Assembly (NCBI GenBank): GCA_900696525.1
Contig: CAADGL010000010.1
Location: 124,001-188,000, forward strand
Source: an uncultured Planctomycetota bacterium
GTDB lineage: Bacteria; Planctomycetota; Phycisphaerae; UBA1845; Fen-1342
Direction of reading: 5' to 3'
Length of the DNA stretch: 64,000 bases
Below, piece by piece: positions 40,366 to 49,237 of the stretch. The notes beneath the pieces are model-generated. The model worked only from the letters and a program-made list of their open reading frames with translations. It did no database searches and was not told where the DNA came from. Within the stretch, counting starts at the first letter, position 1, and each line of letters starts with the position of its first letter. The position numbers and the translations under genes are program-made.

Positions 40366-42093
40366 ATGGCATCTAGAAGCGCGGAGCGAAGGGAGAACGG
40401 GCGACGCATGTTCTCGTACCGCCTGCCCCCGGTCGCGAGTCTCGCGAGCCAGATCAAGCGCGGTCCAGGCAGGCTGCGTCTGCGCCACCTGTACAACATC
40501 GAGTTCCTGCTCTCAGTCACCGATCCTGAGAAGAAGTACCCGTTCGACTTCGTCTGCCACACGCTGACGGGCTATCGTCCGCGCGGCGGCGAGACGACGG
40601 CGACGGCGCTGCTGGCGGGCGCCGCCCTGCGCGGCGACCTGATCACGCTGGCCGAGGACGTCAGTGCGTCGGCTGACATCGAAGCCACGGCATGGGCCGA
40701 GCGCGTGTACTCGGTGTGCGAGCTGGCCCGGCGGTTCGACGTCAGCACCAAGACGATCTTCCGCTGGCACCGGCGCGGGCTGGTGGGCTGGCGCTTCCGC
40801 GGAGCGGATCGGCGCTGGCGGCTGGGCTTCCCCGAGCACTGCATCCGCCGCTTCGTCGCCGAGAACCTGGACCTGGTGACGCGCGGCAGCGCGTTCTCGC
40901 AACTGACGCCGGAGGAGCGTTCCGGCATCACGGCCCGGGCGCGGGCGCTGGCCGAGAGCGGGCACAAGACGGTTAACGCCGTCGCGAAGGTGATTGCCGC
41001 CGAGACGGGGCGCGCCGTCGAGACCATCCGCCTGATCCTGAAGCAGTACGACGACGCGCACCCGCGGGCAGGGGTGTTCAATCGCAGCGAGCTGCGCGTC
41101 GAGCCGGACGACCAGCGCCTGGCGGTGTGGGAGGCATACGTTGACGGGGCGACGGTCGAGGGGCTGGCGGCGCGATTCGACCGCCCGCTGGCCTGGGTGT
41201 ATCGCACCATCACGCAGATGCGGGCGCGCGAGCTTCAGGCGCGGCAGATCGAGTTCGTCCCCAGCCCGGAGTTCGAGGCGACCGGGGCTGACGCGAGCAT
41301 CCTGAACGACCCGGACCTGGCGCAGCCCTACGCGCCGCTGGCGGGCGACGGGCGCGTGCCCAAGGACCTGCCGCCCTACCTGGCGCAGCTCTTCCGTCTG
41401 CCGCTGCTCACGCCCGCGGGCGAAGTGGCGCTGTTCCGCAAGATGAACTACCTGAAGTTCAAGGCGGACCGGCTGCGGAAGGCGCTCGACCCGGAGACGG
41501 CCAGCGCCCGCGCGCTCGACGAGATCGAGGAGCTGCTGGCCGAGGCCGGCCGCCTGAAGAACCAGATCACGCAGGCCAACCTTCGGCTGGTCGTCAGCAT
41601 CGCCAAGCGGCACGTCTCGGCCGGCGCCGATTTCTTCGAGCTCGTCAGTGACGGCAACGTCTCGCTGATGCGCGCCATCGACAAGTTCGACTACACGCGC
41701 GGCTTCAAGCTCAGCACCTACTGCTCGTGGGCGATCATGAAGAACTACGCCCGCAGCGTGCCCGAGCAGCGCGGCCTGCGCGAACGCTACCACACCGGCT
41801 GCGACGAAGTGCTCGCCACCGTCGCCGGTCCCGCCGCCGACGACCACGAGGACGACTTCCTCCCCGCCGTCCGCGCCACGCTCGACCGCATGCTCGCCGT
41901 GCTCGACGAGCGCGAGCAGACCATTCTGCGGCACCGCTATGGGCTGGACACCGGCGGCGAGCCGCAGACGCTGGACCAGATCGGCCGCTCCTTCGGCGTT
42001 TCGAAGGAGCGCATCCGCCAGCTCGAAGCGCGCGCGATGGCGCGGCTGCGGGCCGACTTCGAGTCCGAAGCGCGCCAGCTCCTCGGCGCCTGA
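40366..42093 (+). CDS. Sigma-70 family factor with N-terminal helix-turn-helix modules
   Basis: A 575-residue RNA polymerase sigma factor. Sigma regions are in the C-terminal half: region 2 (ITQANLRLVVSIAKRHVSAGADFFELVSDGN through FDYTRGFKLSTYCSWAIMKNYAR, residues about 400-470) and region 4 (DEREQTILRHRYGLDTGGEP then TLDQIGRSFGVSKERIRQLEARAMARLR, about 510-565). The segment usually occupied by region 3 is short and unrecognisable. The N-terminal 290 residues contain a MerR/excisionase-like module (VYSVCELARRFDVSTKTIFRWHRRGLV, about 114-165) and two further helix-turn-helix-like segments (HKTVNAVAKVIAAETGRAVETI, about 200-225; GATVEGLAARFDRPLAWVYRTI, about 260-285). ATG 40366 has GGAG 5 nt upstream. 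It has its own strong promoter. Confidence 0.88.
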   Translation: MASRSAERRENGRRMFSYRLPPVASLASQIKRGPGRLRLRHLYNIEFLLSVTDPEKKYPFDFVCHTLTGYRPRGGETTATALLAGAALRGDLITLAEDVSASADIEATAWAERVYSVCELARRFDVSTKTIFRWHRRGLVGWRFRGADRRWRLGFPEHCIRRFVAENLDLVTRGSAFSQLTPEERSGITARARALAESGHKTVNAVAKVIAAETGRAVETIRLILKQYDDAHPRAGVFNRSELRVEPDDQRLAVWEAYVDGATVEGLAARFDRPLAWVYRTITQMRARELQARQIEFVPSPEFEATGADASILNDPDLAQPYAPLAGDGRVPKDLPPYLAQLFRLPLLTPAGEVALFRKMNYLKFKADRLRKALDPETASARALDEIEELLAEAGRLKNQITQANLRLVVSIAKRHVSAGADFFELVSDGNVSLMRAIDKFDYTRGFKLSTYCSWAIMKNYARSVPEQRGLRERYHTGCDEVLATVAGPAADDHEDDFLPAVRATLDRMLAVLDEREQTILRHRYGLDTGGEPQTLDQIGRSFGVSKERIRQLEARAMARLRADFESEARQLLGA

Positions 42094-42115
42094 ATTCCTC
42101 CGTCTGGGCTTCTTT

Positions 42116-42147
42116 GGCGCCGTTCCGCCCGACGCGGCGCCGTCTTT
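42116..42147. terminator. Bidirectional terminator-like hairpin
   Basis: GGCGCCG (42116-42122) pairs with CGGCGCC (42135-42141) around a 12-nt loop. TTT precedes the left arm and GTCTTT follows the right arm, so both the plus-strand sigma gene and the convergent minus-strand gene could end here. Confidence 0.55.
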
Positions 42148-42160
42148 GGCGCGACCGCCT

Positions 42161-43051
42161 CTACGCGTCGCAGATGGCCGCCGCCTGCCGCAGAGACGTG
42201 ACCGGGTCGCGCTTCGGAATGAACTCCTGCCCCAGGTAGCCGGTGTAGCCCAGCTCGACGATCGCCTTGCAGATCGTCGCGTAGTTCAGCTCCTGGGTCT
42301 CGTCGATCTCGTTCCGCCCCGGAACGCCGCCGGTGTGGAAATGCCCGATGTGCGCGATGTTCTCGCGGATGGTCGCGATCACGTCGCCTTCCATCCGCTG
42401 CATGTGGTAGATGTCGTAGAGCAGCTTGAACCGCGGGCTCGACACCCCCTGCACGACCTCCACGCCGTACGCCGTGCGGTCGCATTGGTAGTCGGCGTGG
42501 TCCTTGCTGCTCAGCAGCTCCATCACGACCGTCACGCCCAGCGACTCGGCCAGGGGCATGATGCGCTTCAGGCCCCGCACGCAGTTCCTGACGCCCTGGG
42601 CGTCCGGCTGACCGTCGCGATTGCCCGAGAAGACGATCATGTTCGGGATACCGGCGGCCTTCACCAGCGGCAGCAGTCGCTCGGATTCCGCGACGAACCT
42701 GTCGTGGTTCTCGACGCGGTTCCAGCCGATGGGAATCGGGTTGGGACCGTTGGCCACCGCGCAGGTCAGGCCGTGCTGCGCCGGCACGTGCCACTCCTTC
42801 TCGCCCAGCAGCTCGACCGATTGCAGACCGATCTCCGCCGCCGCCTTGCACAGCGCTTCCAGCGGGATCTTGCCGTAGCACCAGCGGCACACCGACTGCT
42901 TCAGCCGCCCTTTCAGCCGGCCGGGGCCCGGCCCCGCCTGCCGCGCGCCGGCGCCGGCCAGGCGCGCCTCCGGCGATCCCAGCGCCTGGGCTGCGCCGGC
43001 CACGGCCGTCGTCGCTGCCAGCGACCCGGCGATGAACTCGCGTCGATTCAT
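42161..43051 (-). CDS. Tat-exported hydroxypyruvate-isomerase-like TIM-barrel protein
   Basis: A 296-residue sugar phosphate isomerase/epimerase family protein (AP endonuclease 2 fold), closest in appearance to hydroxypyruvate isomerase. The N-terminus MNRREFIAGSLAATTAVAGAA carries a twin-arginine motif, so it is probably exported folded. Barrel features are GLQSVELLGEKEW, IPNMIVFSGNRDGQPDAQGV, GVTVVMELLSSKDH, KLLYDIYHMQRMEGDV, AHIGHFHTGGVPGRNEIDETQELNY and GYTGYLGQEFIPKRDP. The residues that would bind metal in relatives (E in VMELLSS, D in LYDIYHMQ, H in GHFHTGG, E in GQEF) are present. ATG 43051 has GGAGG upstream. Its start overlaps the stop of the GT4 gene (ATGA), placing it at the end of a glycan operon. 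Confidence 0.82.
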   Translation of the reverse strand: MNRREFIAGSLAATTAVAGAAQALGSPEARLAGAGARQAGPGPGRLKGRLKQSVCRWCYGKIPLEALCKAAAEIGLQSVELLGEKEWHVPAQHGLTCAVANGPNPIPIGWNRVENHDRFVAESERLLPLVKAAGIPNMIVFSGNRDGQPDAQGVRNCVRGLKRIMPLAESLGVTVVMELLSSKDHADYQCDRTAYGVEVVQGVSSPRFKLLYDIYHMQRMEGDVIATIRENIAHIGHFHTGGVPGRNEIDETQELNYATICKAIVELGYTGYLGQEFIPKRDPVTSLRQAAAICDA

Positions 43052-44391
43052 GACGTTTCCTCCGGCAATGATGTCGCTTCACTCGCGGCGCCATCGGCCA
43101 GCGGCGCGTCGACCGCCGCGTTGTACACGCCCAGCGTCCGCGAGACCATCGCCTCCGCCGTGCTGACCGCCGGTGTTTCGTCGCCGAGCGCGCCGCCGCG
43201 CAGCGCCGCGAGCCGCTGCATGAGCCCTGCGACCGAGCCGGGCTCGAACAGGCACTCCGCCGGCACGATCTCCGCCACGCCGCCGACGCCGCTGGCGATC
43301 ACCGTGCGCCGGCGGGCATACGCCTCGAGCGCGGCAATCGGCAGATTCTCCGGCCAGAGGCTGGGGATGACCAGCGTGTCCAAGCCGTCGAGAAACGCGG
43401 GCATCCGCTCCGACGAAACGCGCCCGAGAAACTCGATGTTCGGGAGGCCTTCGGCCGCAGCTTTCAATTGCCGCTCATGCTCCGCGTCGCCGACGCCGGC
43501 AATCAGCACGCGCACGTCGGGCCACGCCAGCCGCCTGACCGCCTCGAGCAGGATGTGCACGCCCTTGTGCGGCGCGAGCGCGCCGGCGTAGCCGATGGTG
43601 AGCCCGCGCTGGCTGCCGGCGGATGATGGCTGCCGCGGCTCCGTTTGCACATCCGCGAACCAGCGCGGCTCCAGCCCGTACGGGATCGCGTGCCGCCGGT
43701 CCGGCCGCACGGCGCCGCCCACGAGCTCCAGCGCGGTCCGCGAGGGGAAGATGACGGCGGCGGCCTGGGCCAGCGCGCGTTCCAGACGCTGGCGGCGGCG
43801 CGTCCAGCGGATGATCTCGTCCACGCCGACGCCCCGCAGCATGGCGCGTCCGAAGTAAGCGATCGGCAGCAGCAGGGCGCGTCCGCCCGGGGCCCGGCCC
43901 AGCCGCGCCGCGACGCCGCCGCCCTCGGCCGCGATGCACGCAAGGCACTCGCGCCACGGCACGTTTCCGGCGCACACGCCGCGGCGCGTGTCGTGCAGCG
44001 TGTGCTTCGGGCATAGCCACCAGTAGTCCATGATCGTGACAACGGTGGGGATGCGCTCCAGCCGCGCGGCCTCGAGCAGCCCGACGCCGATGTGCGCCGG
44101 GTTTGCGACATGGACGAGCCCTGGCCGCTCGGCGCGCAGCCACGCCCGCAGCCGCTCGGGCGCCAGGCCCCGCACGGCGAGCCAGCCGCGCGTCGGCACG
44201 TGGCGAACGTCGTGGGCGTCCGGGATGCGCGTTCCGAGCGGCCGCCGCACGCCGCGCTGCTGCGGATCGCCGGCGAGGATGACAAGCTGGTGGCCGCGCG
44301 CGGTCAGTCCGTCGGCCAGCATGCGGACGTAGCGTTCGGTTCCCTGGAAGTAGCCGCGGCCGAACTGCATCGTGGCCAGGACGATCTTCAC
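43048..44391 (-). CDS. GT4 family glycosyltransferase
   Basis: A 447-residue group 1 (GT-B fold) glycosyltransferase that transfers a sugar from a nucleotide donor in the cytoplasm. The N-terminal acceptor domain starts VKIVLATMQFGRGYFQGTERYVRMLADGLTARGH. The C-terminal donor domain has GLTIGYAGALAPHKGVHILLEAV, RVLIAGVGDAEHERQL, NIEFLGRVSSERMPAFLDG and the ExxxxxxxE region SLWPENLPIAALEAYARRRTVIAS. Cysteines in DYWWLCPKHTLHDTRRGVCAGNVPWRECLACI may bind metal or form disulfides, a feature of a subset of GT4 proteins. GTG 44391 is the start; it overlaps the stop of the upstream gene (GTGA). The downstream isomerase-like gene overlaps this stop by ATGA. Confidence 0.9.
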   Translation of the reverse strand: MKIVLATMQFGRGYFQGTERYVRMLADGLTARGHQLVILAGDPQQRGVRRPLGTRIPDAHDVRHVPTRGWLAVRGLAPERLRAWLRAERPGLVHVANPAHIGVGLLEAARLERIPTVVTIMDYWWLCPKHTLHDTRRGVCAGNVPWRECLACIAAEGGGVAARLGRAPGGRALLLPIAYFGRAMLRGVGVDEIIRWTRRRQRLERALAQAAAVIFPSRTALELVGGAVRPDRRHAIPYGLEPRWFADVQTEPRQPSSAGSQRGLTIGYAGALAPHKGVHILLEAVRRLAWPDVRVLIAGVGDAEHERQLKAAAEGLPNIEFLGRVSSERMPAFLDGLDTLVIPSLWPENLPIAALEAYARRRTVIASGVGGVAEIVPAECLFEPGSVAGLMQRLAALRGGALGDETPAVSTAEAMVSRTLGVYNAAVDAPLADGAASEATSLPEETS

Positions 44392-47300
44392 GCCGGCCCC
44401 GCGGCCGATCCGGCCTGCTGTTCGACGAGTTCCGCCCCGTAGCGCCGCCGCGCGTACCAGCGGAGCAGCGCCGTGCGCTTCAGCGAGCGCAGCAGGCGAT
44501 ACGGCGCACTGGCCTCGAGCAGCGCGAGCCGTTCGACGGGCGTCAGTCGGGCCGCGGCGTCGGGACTGCGCCCCAGGATGAGGCGCCGGCCCGGCGCGCT
44601 GCGCAGCCCGAGCAGCCGCCAGGAGCGCGCCTCCTCGAGCTGCCGCGCGGCCCGCGCCGCGTGCCACTGGCGCAGCAGCTCATGCTCGTCGGGCCGGTCG
44701 CTGCGTGACCGCGGCCAGAGCGCCGCCTCGAACCGCCGCCGATGCCCCCGGATCATCTCCAGCACCATCGCGTCGCGGCGCGGCGCCAGGCGCGCGAGCA
44801 TCGACGCGCCGCCGGCGTGCTTGCGGTAGCGAAACAGCGGCAGCGGCACGAGCCGGCCCTCGTAGCCGGCGTCGAGCAGCGCCAGCCAGAAGTCCCAGTC
44901 TTCGTAGCCGGCCGACATCTCGGGGCGGTAGCCGCCGACGCGCTCGAAGGCCTCGCGCCGCACGAGCGCCGTCGCCGTGCTCAGGTTCTCCAGCACGAGC
45001 CGCCGCGGATCGTAGTCCGGGCACGGCCAGACGCGCTGCTCGGCACCGAACAGCTCCGCGTGGCAATACGCGTAGCCCAGCCGCGCGTGGCGCAGCAGGG
45101 GCAGCAGCAGCTCGGCCACGAAGCGCGGTTCGATGCGGTCGTCGGCGTCGAGCGGCACGAAGAACTCGCAATCCGCCGCGCGGACGCCAGCGTTGCGCGC
45201 CGCGGCCAGTCCATGGTTCGCCTGACGGATCACGCGCACGCCGTCGCGCTCCAGGCGCGCCAGCGCGGCCAGCGTCGCCGCGTCGGTCGAGCCGTCGTCG
45301 ACGACGACGCACTCCGTGTGCTCATAGGTCTGCGAGCGCGCACTCGCCACGGCCTCGGGCAGGTAGTGGCCGTGGTTGTAGCACGGAATGACGATGGCGA
45401 CGCGGGGCGGCCGAAAGCCCCGCGCTCCCGCGGCTGAGCCGCCTCCCGCGCGGCGCGTGCGATCGAGCGCCGCCGCCACCCACGCGGCCCCGGCGGCGGC
45501 CTCGACGGGTGTTGGGGGCACGCGGCGGGCCGCATAGCGCGTCTCGAGCAGATCGTAGGCGAAGGTGGCCAGCGGCAGGCCCGTGCGGCGCAGGATCGCC
45601 TCCGGCCAGAACTGCCGCTGGAGCGTCGTGATCAGGCGCTTGTGGATGCGCCACGGCCTACCCGCGAGGATCCGCCGCCACGAGCCCTTGAACTCGTAGG
45701 TCGTGACGTGCTGCACGCCGAAGCTTTCGGCGTGGGAGTATTCGAGAAAGGCGCGCGCTTCGCGGCGCGTCGGGTAGAGCACGTAGCGCCGCAGTTGGTC
45801 GACGATCCAGGGCCGGAGCTGCGCCGAGCCGGCGCTGCTCAGCGGAGCAACGCCGAGTCTCTCGCGAAACGCGCATTCCATGCCGCGAAAGACCTGTCGA
45901 AACGGCCCGGCCAGGTTCCGCCGCTCCGACTCGCGCGCCAGCACGCGCGGCCGCACGCCTCCGCGGCGGCGCGGCGCCTCTTCATAGCCCTCCACGGCCC
46001 CGTGCGGCGCCGTGCTGAACATCTCGAAGACCGGCCCGTTCTTGAAGACGACTTCCTCGAGCCAGTCGCCGCGGCGGGCGTCGGCAAGAAAGGCGTGCTT
46101 GTGCGACCCGGGCAGCGCGTCTCCAACGCCGGTGAGCCCCAGGTAGAGCCCGTGAATCTCCGGACGGCCGGCTTCACCATCCAGCGCGCGAACCAGGTTG
46201 TCCTGGATCGAGCCGCGCCAGCCGATGTCCACGACGCCGACGCGCCGGCCGCCGAACAGCCCCCTGGCCCTGAGATGAGCCAGCATCCGGCGGCGGGCGC
46301 GGTCGCGATGCTGTGCGAAGCGCTCCTGCACCCGCTCGTCCGCCAGGAAGCGATACAGCGGTTCGAAGCTCGCCGGGTTCTCCAGTGGTGCGTCGGCGTC
46401 GATCCAGCCCGCGCGGGCCGCCAGCGGCAGGAACTCCTCCGCCGGCAGGCTCAGGTTGTGCAGCAACTGCCGCAGCGACTGGCGGTCGTACTGCCGCCAC
46501 ATGCGCTCGGTCTCCGGCCAGTCGAGGCGGGCCATGCTCGGCAGGAAGGTCGCCCGGCGGCTGACGGCGGCGTAGGCGGCCGGCGGCAGCGTGTACGCGT
46601 GGCGGGCCGCGCGGGCAATCCGGCGCGCAAGGCGCATGAACGTGAGTCCTTCGCGCGAGAAGAACAGCAGGCGGTCGAGTTCGAGCGCGCGGCTCTGCTC
46701 CAGGATGTACTGCGAGAAGGCGTAGAACGCCGGCGCCAGCGTCCGGCCCAGCTCGTAGTGCGGGCCGTTGTCGACGGGCGGGGCGGACTCCGCGCTTGGA
46801 CCTGCGGCTCGGATCAGCGTGTGCGGCGGACGGGCATCGGCCAGGTCCGACCGCACCTGTTCGAGCGCCCCGACCCAGTACGGGTTTCGCGCCGCCAGCT
46901 CGTCGAGCACGATCATCCGCGTCCGCCGCGCCAGCTCGCCCGTGTCGCGCAGGTGAACGGCGGAAATCCCCATCGCGGTGGGCGCGTCGAAATCGCTGTA
47001 GGGATTGTCGCCGACGACGAGCAGCTCGCCGGCAGACAGCCCCTCGCGCCGCAGCACCTCCTCATACAGTCGTCCGCTGCGCTTCGTCAGGCCAAGGTCG
47101 CTGGAAACGTAGCCGGCGGCGAAGTAGCGGCCCAGTCCGTGCCCGTCGAGCAGGGCGCGGACGTCGGCCGCCGACAGGTACATGTCGCTGACGAAGATCA
47201 GCCGCGCGCCGAGCGCCCGCAGCGCGCCCAGAACGGGCTCGATTCCCGGCGTCGGCAGCGTCGCGCACCGTTCGAAGTCGAGCTCGGCCTGCGCCAGGTC

Positions 47301-47981
47301 GGCGGCGAGGACTTGTGCGCCGGGGGCCGCGCCGCGGCCGGACGCGGCCTGAGCGGTCGCATCACTGGCCAGGGCCGCCCAGCGCTCCAGCATCTCGCGC
47401 AGGCGGAACTCGTGGTCCTGGCCGCGGGCTTCGCTCTCGCGCCCAAGCTCCGTTTCGATTCGAGCGCGCAGGCTGCGCATTTCCCGCCAGCCATCGGCGT
47501 TCCCGACGCGCTCCGCCAGCCGGCGCGCCGTCAGGTCCTTGACGCGCTCCGGGTGCATCCGACGCCGGAGCACCGTGTCGAAGACGTCGAACGCGACGAC
47601 GCGCTTGCCGGCGGCGAGGCGCTTGACGACGGTCGCCAACGAGCGGAAATCCGCCGAGAACGCGCGCGGGCGCCGCTCGACCGGCGCAGCCGGCAACGCG
47701 CAGCGCCGGCCGGCTCGCGCCCTTGCGTTCGAAGCCTGGGCTGCCTGCAACAGCCGCCGCGCCCCCAGCCACACGACGAGCCAGTCGGGCAGTCGCTGCG
47801 CCAGCCACCACGCCAGCCGCTCCGCGAGCGTCGGCGTTGGCAGGACGTTATGCGCGCCGACGAGTTCGCGATGCGCTCGAAAGCGCCGCGTGCGTCGATA
47901 CAGCGCCGCCGTCACGTGCCGCGCCAGGAGCGGCCAGAGCCGCTCGCGTGCCGCGCCGTCGCCAGAAACGCCGTCCACCAT
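44388..47981 (-). CDS. HAD (COG5610-type) and GT2 glycosyltransferase fusion
   Basis: A 1197-residue multidomain protein. An N-terminal helical region is followed by a HAD-superfamily hydrolase of the COG5610 type: motif I FDVFDTVLRRRM at residues 131-142, motif II LIFVSDMYLS, the conserved lysine in DLGLTKRSGRLYEEV and motif IV VVGDNPYSDFDAP. A central region of about 450 residues follows (RALELDRLLFFSREGLTF, VVDIGWRGSIQDNLVRAL), as in COG5610 proteins of polysaccharide clusters. The C-terminal GT-A domain (GT2) starts near residue 860: VAIVIPCYNHGHYLPEA, VVVDDGSTD, DADDR and EDWDFWLALLDAGYE. It probably builds or modifies a surface polysaccharide. TAGAAT ends 9 nt before the ATG and no ribosome-binding site is seen. 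The next gene overlaps by GTGA. Confidence 0.85.
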   Translation of the reverse strand: MVDGVSGDGAARERLWPLLARHVTAALYRRTRRFRAHRELVGAHNVLPTPTLAERLAWWLAQRLPDWLVVWLGARRLLQAAQASNARARAGRRCALPAAPVERRPRAFSADFRSLATVVKRLAAGKRVVAFDVFDTVLRRRMHPERVKDLTARRLAERVGNADGWREMRSLRARIETELGRESEARGQDHEFRLREMLERWAALASDATAQAASGRGAAPGAQVLAADLAQAELDFERCATLPTPGIEPVLGALRALGARLIFVSDMYLSAADVRALLDGHGLGRYFAAGYVSSDLGLTKRSGRLYEEVLRREGLSAGELLVVGDNPYSDFDAPTAMGISAVHLRDTGELARRTRMIVLDELAARNPYWVGALEQVRSDLADARPPHTLIRAAGPSAESAPPVDNGPHYELGRTLAPAFYAFSQYILEQSRALELDRLLFFSREGLTFMRLARRIARAARHAYTLPPAAYAAVSRRATFLPSMARLDWPETERMWRQYDRQSLRQLLHNLSLPAEEFLPLAARAGWIDADAPLENPASFEPLYRFLADERVQERFAQHRDRARRRMLAHLRARGLFGGRRVGVVDIGWRGSIQDNLVRALDGEAGRPEIHGLYLGLTGVGDALPGSHKHAFLADARRGDWLEEVVFKNGPVFEMFSTAPHGAVEGYEEAPRRRGGVRPRVLARESERRNLAGPFRQVFRGMECAFRERLGVAPLSSAGSAQLRPWIVDQLRRYVLYPTRREARAFLEYSHAESFGVQHVTTYEFKGSWRRILAGRPWRIHKRLITTLQRQFWPEAILRRTGLPLATFAYDLLETRYAARRVPPTPVEAAAGAAWVAAALDRTRRAGGGSAAGARGFRPPRVAIVIPCYNHGHYLPEAVASARSQTYEHTECVVVDDGSTDAATLAALARLERDGVRVIRQANHGLAAARNAGVRAADCEFFVPLDADDRIEPRFVAELLLPLLRHARLGYAYCHAELFGAEQRVWPCPDYDPRRLVLENLSTATALVRREAFERVGGYRPEMSAGYEDWDFWLALLDAGYEGRLVPLPLFRYRKHAGGASMLARLAPRRDAMVLEMIRGHRRRFEAALWPRSRSDRPDEHELLRQWHAARAARQLEEARSWRLLGLRSAPGRRLILGRSPDAAARLTPVERLALLEASAPYRLLRSLKRTALLRWYARRRYGAELVEQQAGSAAGPA

Positions 47982-48460
47982 GGCGCGCCAATTCTAAAGC
48001 CGGCCCCGGGACACGACTATTGCCGTGATCGGAGCGGATGCGCGCAGGGTTTCCGGTGGAGTTCCGTGCGATCGACGCGTCCGGGCCGCCGAGCGCGTTG
48101 CGGGGAGGGGAGAATGAGAAACCCGTTGCCCATCGGGAGGGCGCCGGCACGCCGCGCCGGCGCTGCTTCCGGCAACCGGGCAGCGCCGGCCGGCAGCAAT
48201 CGCTCAGGGGCTGACACGTATTGCGATCACCAACCGGCCGACGCGTACCCGGCCGCCCAAAGTCGGGCGGGCGACGTTCGGGCGGAACCCTCAGACCGGC
48301 GCGCTTCCTCTTGCAGCCATTCGCTTCCCCTTGCAGCCATTCGCTTCCGATTCGGGCGGCGCCGCGCGCGCAGCAACCACACCGCCGCATCGCCAAGCGC
48401 CAGCGCCCCGCCCGGCGCCGGGACGCAAACGGCGCGAAATCCGTCCCTCCAGAATCCCGC
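47982..48460. other. Intergenic region, 479 nt, no gene seen
   Basis: Nothing here resembles a gene on either strand. On the minus strand, TAGAAT (47996-47991) may be the -10 of the HAD-GT2 gene. A 19-bp sequence, CTTGCAGCCATTCGCTTCC, occurs twice in tandem (48310-48328 and 48330-48348). The DNA may be an old gene remnant, but no reading frame with similarity was recognised. Confidence 0.5.
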
Positions 48461-48964
48461 TCATAAGGACACCGGCCCGGCGCGGGCGGCGGAGAAGTTG
48501 CGCGCATCATGCGGCGACAGCGGGACCGCCCACGCTGCCCGCCACGGACGATGCCGCGTGTCGAACATGACCCAGGCGCCGGCCGGCGAGACAATGAGGT
48601 GCCAGTGCGGCCCTTCTTCGGCCCACAGTGTGCCCCCAATGTCCTGCGCCGAGGGCGCGATCGCGCCGTGCGGATGTGAGTGGTAGTACCCGACCAGTTG
48701 CCGCCCGCTCCGCCGCACCGCGCGCTCGACGCGCACCACGTCCAGCGGGTCGAGCTCGAAGCGCCCGGGGCTCTGCGCCAGATTGCGGACGGCAATCGCC
48801 GCGCCCACCGCGGACACGTCACCCGCGAGGACGCCGCACGCCTCGCGCGGCTGGCGGCGGCGGGCGTCGGCCAAGGCGGCGGCCAGGGCGGCCGGGGCCA
48901 GCCAGAGCGGCCGGGCGGGTTCGGTGGCAGGGTCGGCGGGCGAACACATCTGTATCGCCATCAT
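48461..48964 (-). CDS. JAMM/MPN (Mov34) family metalloprotease
   Basis: A 167-residue JAB-type zinc metalloprotease. The JAMM signature is complete: glutamate in PREACGVLAGD and the HxHP...SxxD motif in GYYHSHPHGAIAPSAQDIGG. Bacterial relatives remove C-terminal tails from sulfur-carrier proteins such as CysO or ThiS-like proteins, or act on other isopeptide bonds. No ubiquitin-like, ThiF/MoeB or cysteine-synthase gene is next to it, so the substrate is unknown. The cell location is cytosolic, since no signal peptide is present. The start is ATG 48964, with a second ATG just after; the ribosome-binding site is weak. It diverges from the dockerin protein gene. Confidence 0.85.
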   Translation of the reverse strand: MMAIQMCSPADPATEPARPLWLAPAALAAALADARRRQPREACGVLAGDVSAVGAAIAVRNLAQSPGRFELDPLDVVRVERAVRRSGRQLVGYYHSHPHGAIAPSAQDIGGTLWAEEGPHWHLIVSPAGAWVMFDTRHRPWRAAWAVPLSPHDARNFSAARAGPVSL

Positions 48965-49237
48965 GGGGTTGAGTCGTGGCGCGTTGGGGCGGCGGCGTTC
49001 GTCGGGGGCTGAGTCGTTCCTCGCATCTTAGCGCAAGATTAACGACGGCGCCGTGACAGTCAAACGGAGGCGGGTGTAATCTATGGGCCCGATTCTTGCC
49101 GCGGCTCGCGGACGGCCGCGTCAGGACGGATTTGGACTATCTCGGTCAATACAGAACGGACGTTTGGAGGACCGTGGTCGATGTCGCGCCGGCGCGCGGC
49201 ACGGCCGATTCCCCACCCTCAGCACAGGAGTAAGGCA

